Source of the DNA: an uncultured Prevotella sp.
Lineage (GTDB): Bacteria > Bacteroidota > Bacteroidia > Bacteroidales > Bacteroidaceae
Reading direction: 5' to 3'
DNA length: 24,351 nt
Assembly: GCA_934183355.1 (NCBI GenBank)
Contig: CAKPST010000037.1
Span: 1 to 24,351 of the forward strand
In this document: positions 24,295-24,351 of the stretch, in pieces
How the letters are laid out: each line of letters begins with the position of its first letter
How positions within the stretch are numbered: position 1 is the first letter of the stretch
Notes under the pieces: model-generated
Told to the model about the DNA's origin: nothing
What the model saw: the letters and a program-made list of their open reading frames with translations, nothing else
Database searches by the model: none
Made by a program: the position numbers and the translations under genes

Positions 24295-24351
24295 CAACAA
24301 CATTTAAAGTTTGTACGCCGTGCCGAGTTGGCACGGCAAAAAAAGTTGTTG
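24295..24351. repeat. nested inverted repeat at the right edge
   Basis: Inner perfect 8-bp stem GCCGTGCC (24317-24324) / GGCACGGC (24330-24337) with loop GAGTT, surrounded by CAACAAC (24295-24301) and GTTGTTG (24345-24351). The hairpin is followed by A7 on the plus strand, so it does not have the U run of a terminator in either direction. It may extend past the window. Confidence 0.75.

Overview
The window looks like a chromosomal segment of a Bacteroidales bacterium, most likely a Prevotella-type member of the Prevotellaceae. The signs are Bacteroidetes promoters (TAnnTTTG -7 boxes, some with a TTTG -33 box 19-20 bp upstream), little Shine-Dalgarno sequence, an ECF sigma factor/FecR-like/TonB-dependent receptor operon with a DUF4249 lipoprotein, a peptidase with a type IX secretion (Por) C-terminal tail, and intergenic heptamer arrays. 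These family calls rest on recognising motifs by eye; no database search was possible.

Left part (1-8500, all minus strand): the 5' part of a short-chain dehydrogenase; a SAM-dependent methyltransferase whose leader carries a heptamer array and a -7 box; a DXS-family thiamine-diphosphate enzyme with its own -7 box; xylose isomerase (xylA) and xylulokinase (xylB); and a secreted GH29 alpha-L-fucosidase with its own promoter and terminator. xylA and xylB turn D-xylose into xylulose 5-phosphate. The DXS-like enzyme keeps the cofactor and catalytic residues but appears to lack two arginines that hold the acceptor phosphate in canonical DXS.

Middle (8500-14830, minus strand): a thiamine operon transcribed in the order thiS-thiG-thiC-thiF-thiH, headed by a -33/-7 promoter and a TPP riboswitch. 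thiE and thiD are not in the window. Downstream of thiH is a shortened cytochrome c biogenesis-like membrane protein (CcsBA type) that lacks the haem-handling WWD segment.

The stretch 14816-15364 has no convincing gene. It is full of short direct and inverted repeats (TGGYAGAT octamers, a 22-bp tandem repeat) and ends in the terminator of an S8 peptidase gene (15365-17605, minus strand).

Right part (17700-24351, plus strand): a compact cell-surface signalling operon (outer-membrane barrel, ECF sigma factor, very short FecR-like anti-sigma factor, TonB receptor with an STN signalling domain, DUF4249 lipoprotein) closed by a strong terminator. After it come a nitroreductase with a near-perfect promoter, a periplasmic thioredoxin-like protein, and an inverted-repeat structure at the window edge. 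I saw no tRNA, rRNA, CRISPR array, transposase or phage gene.
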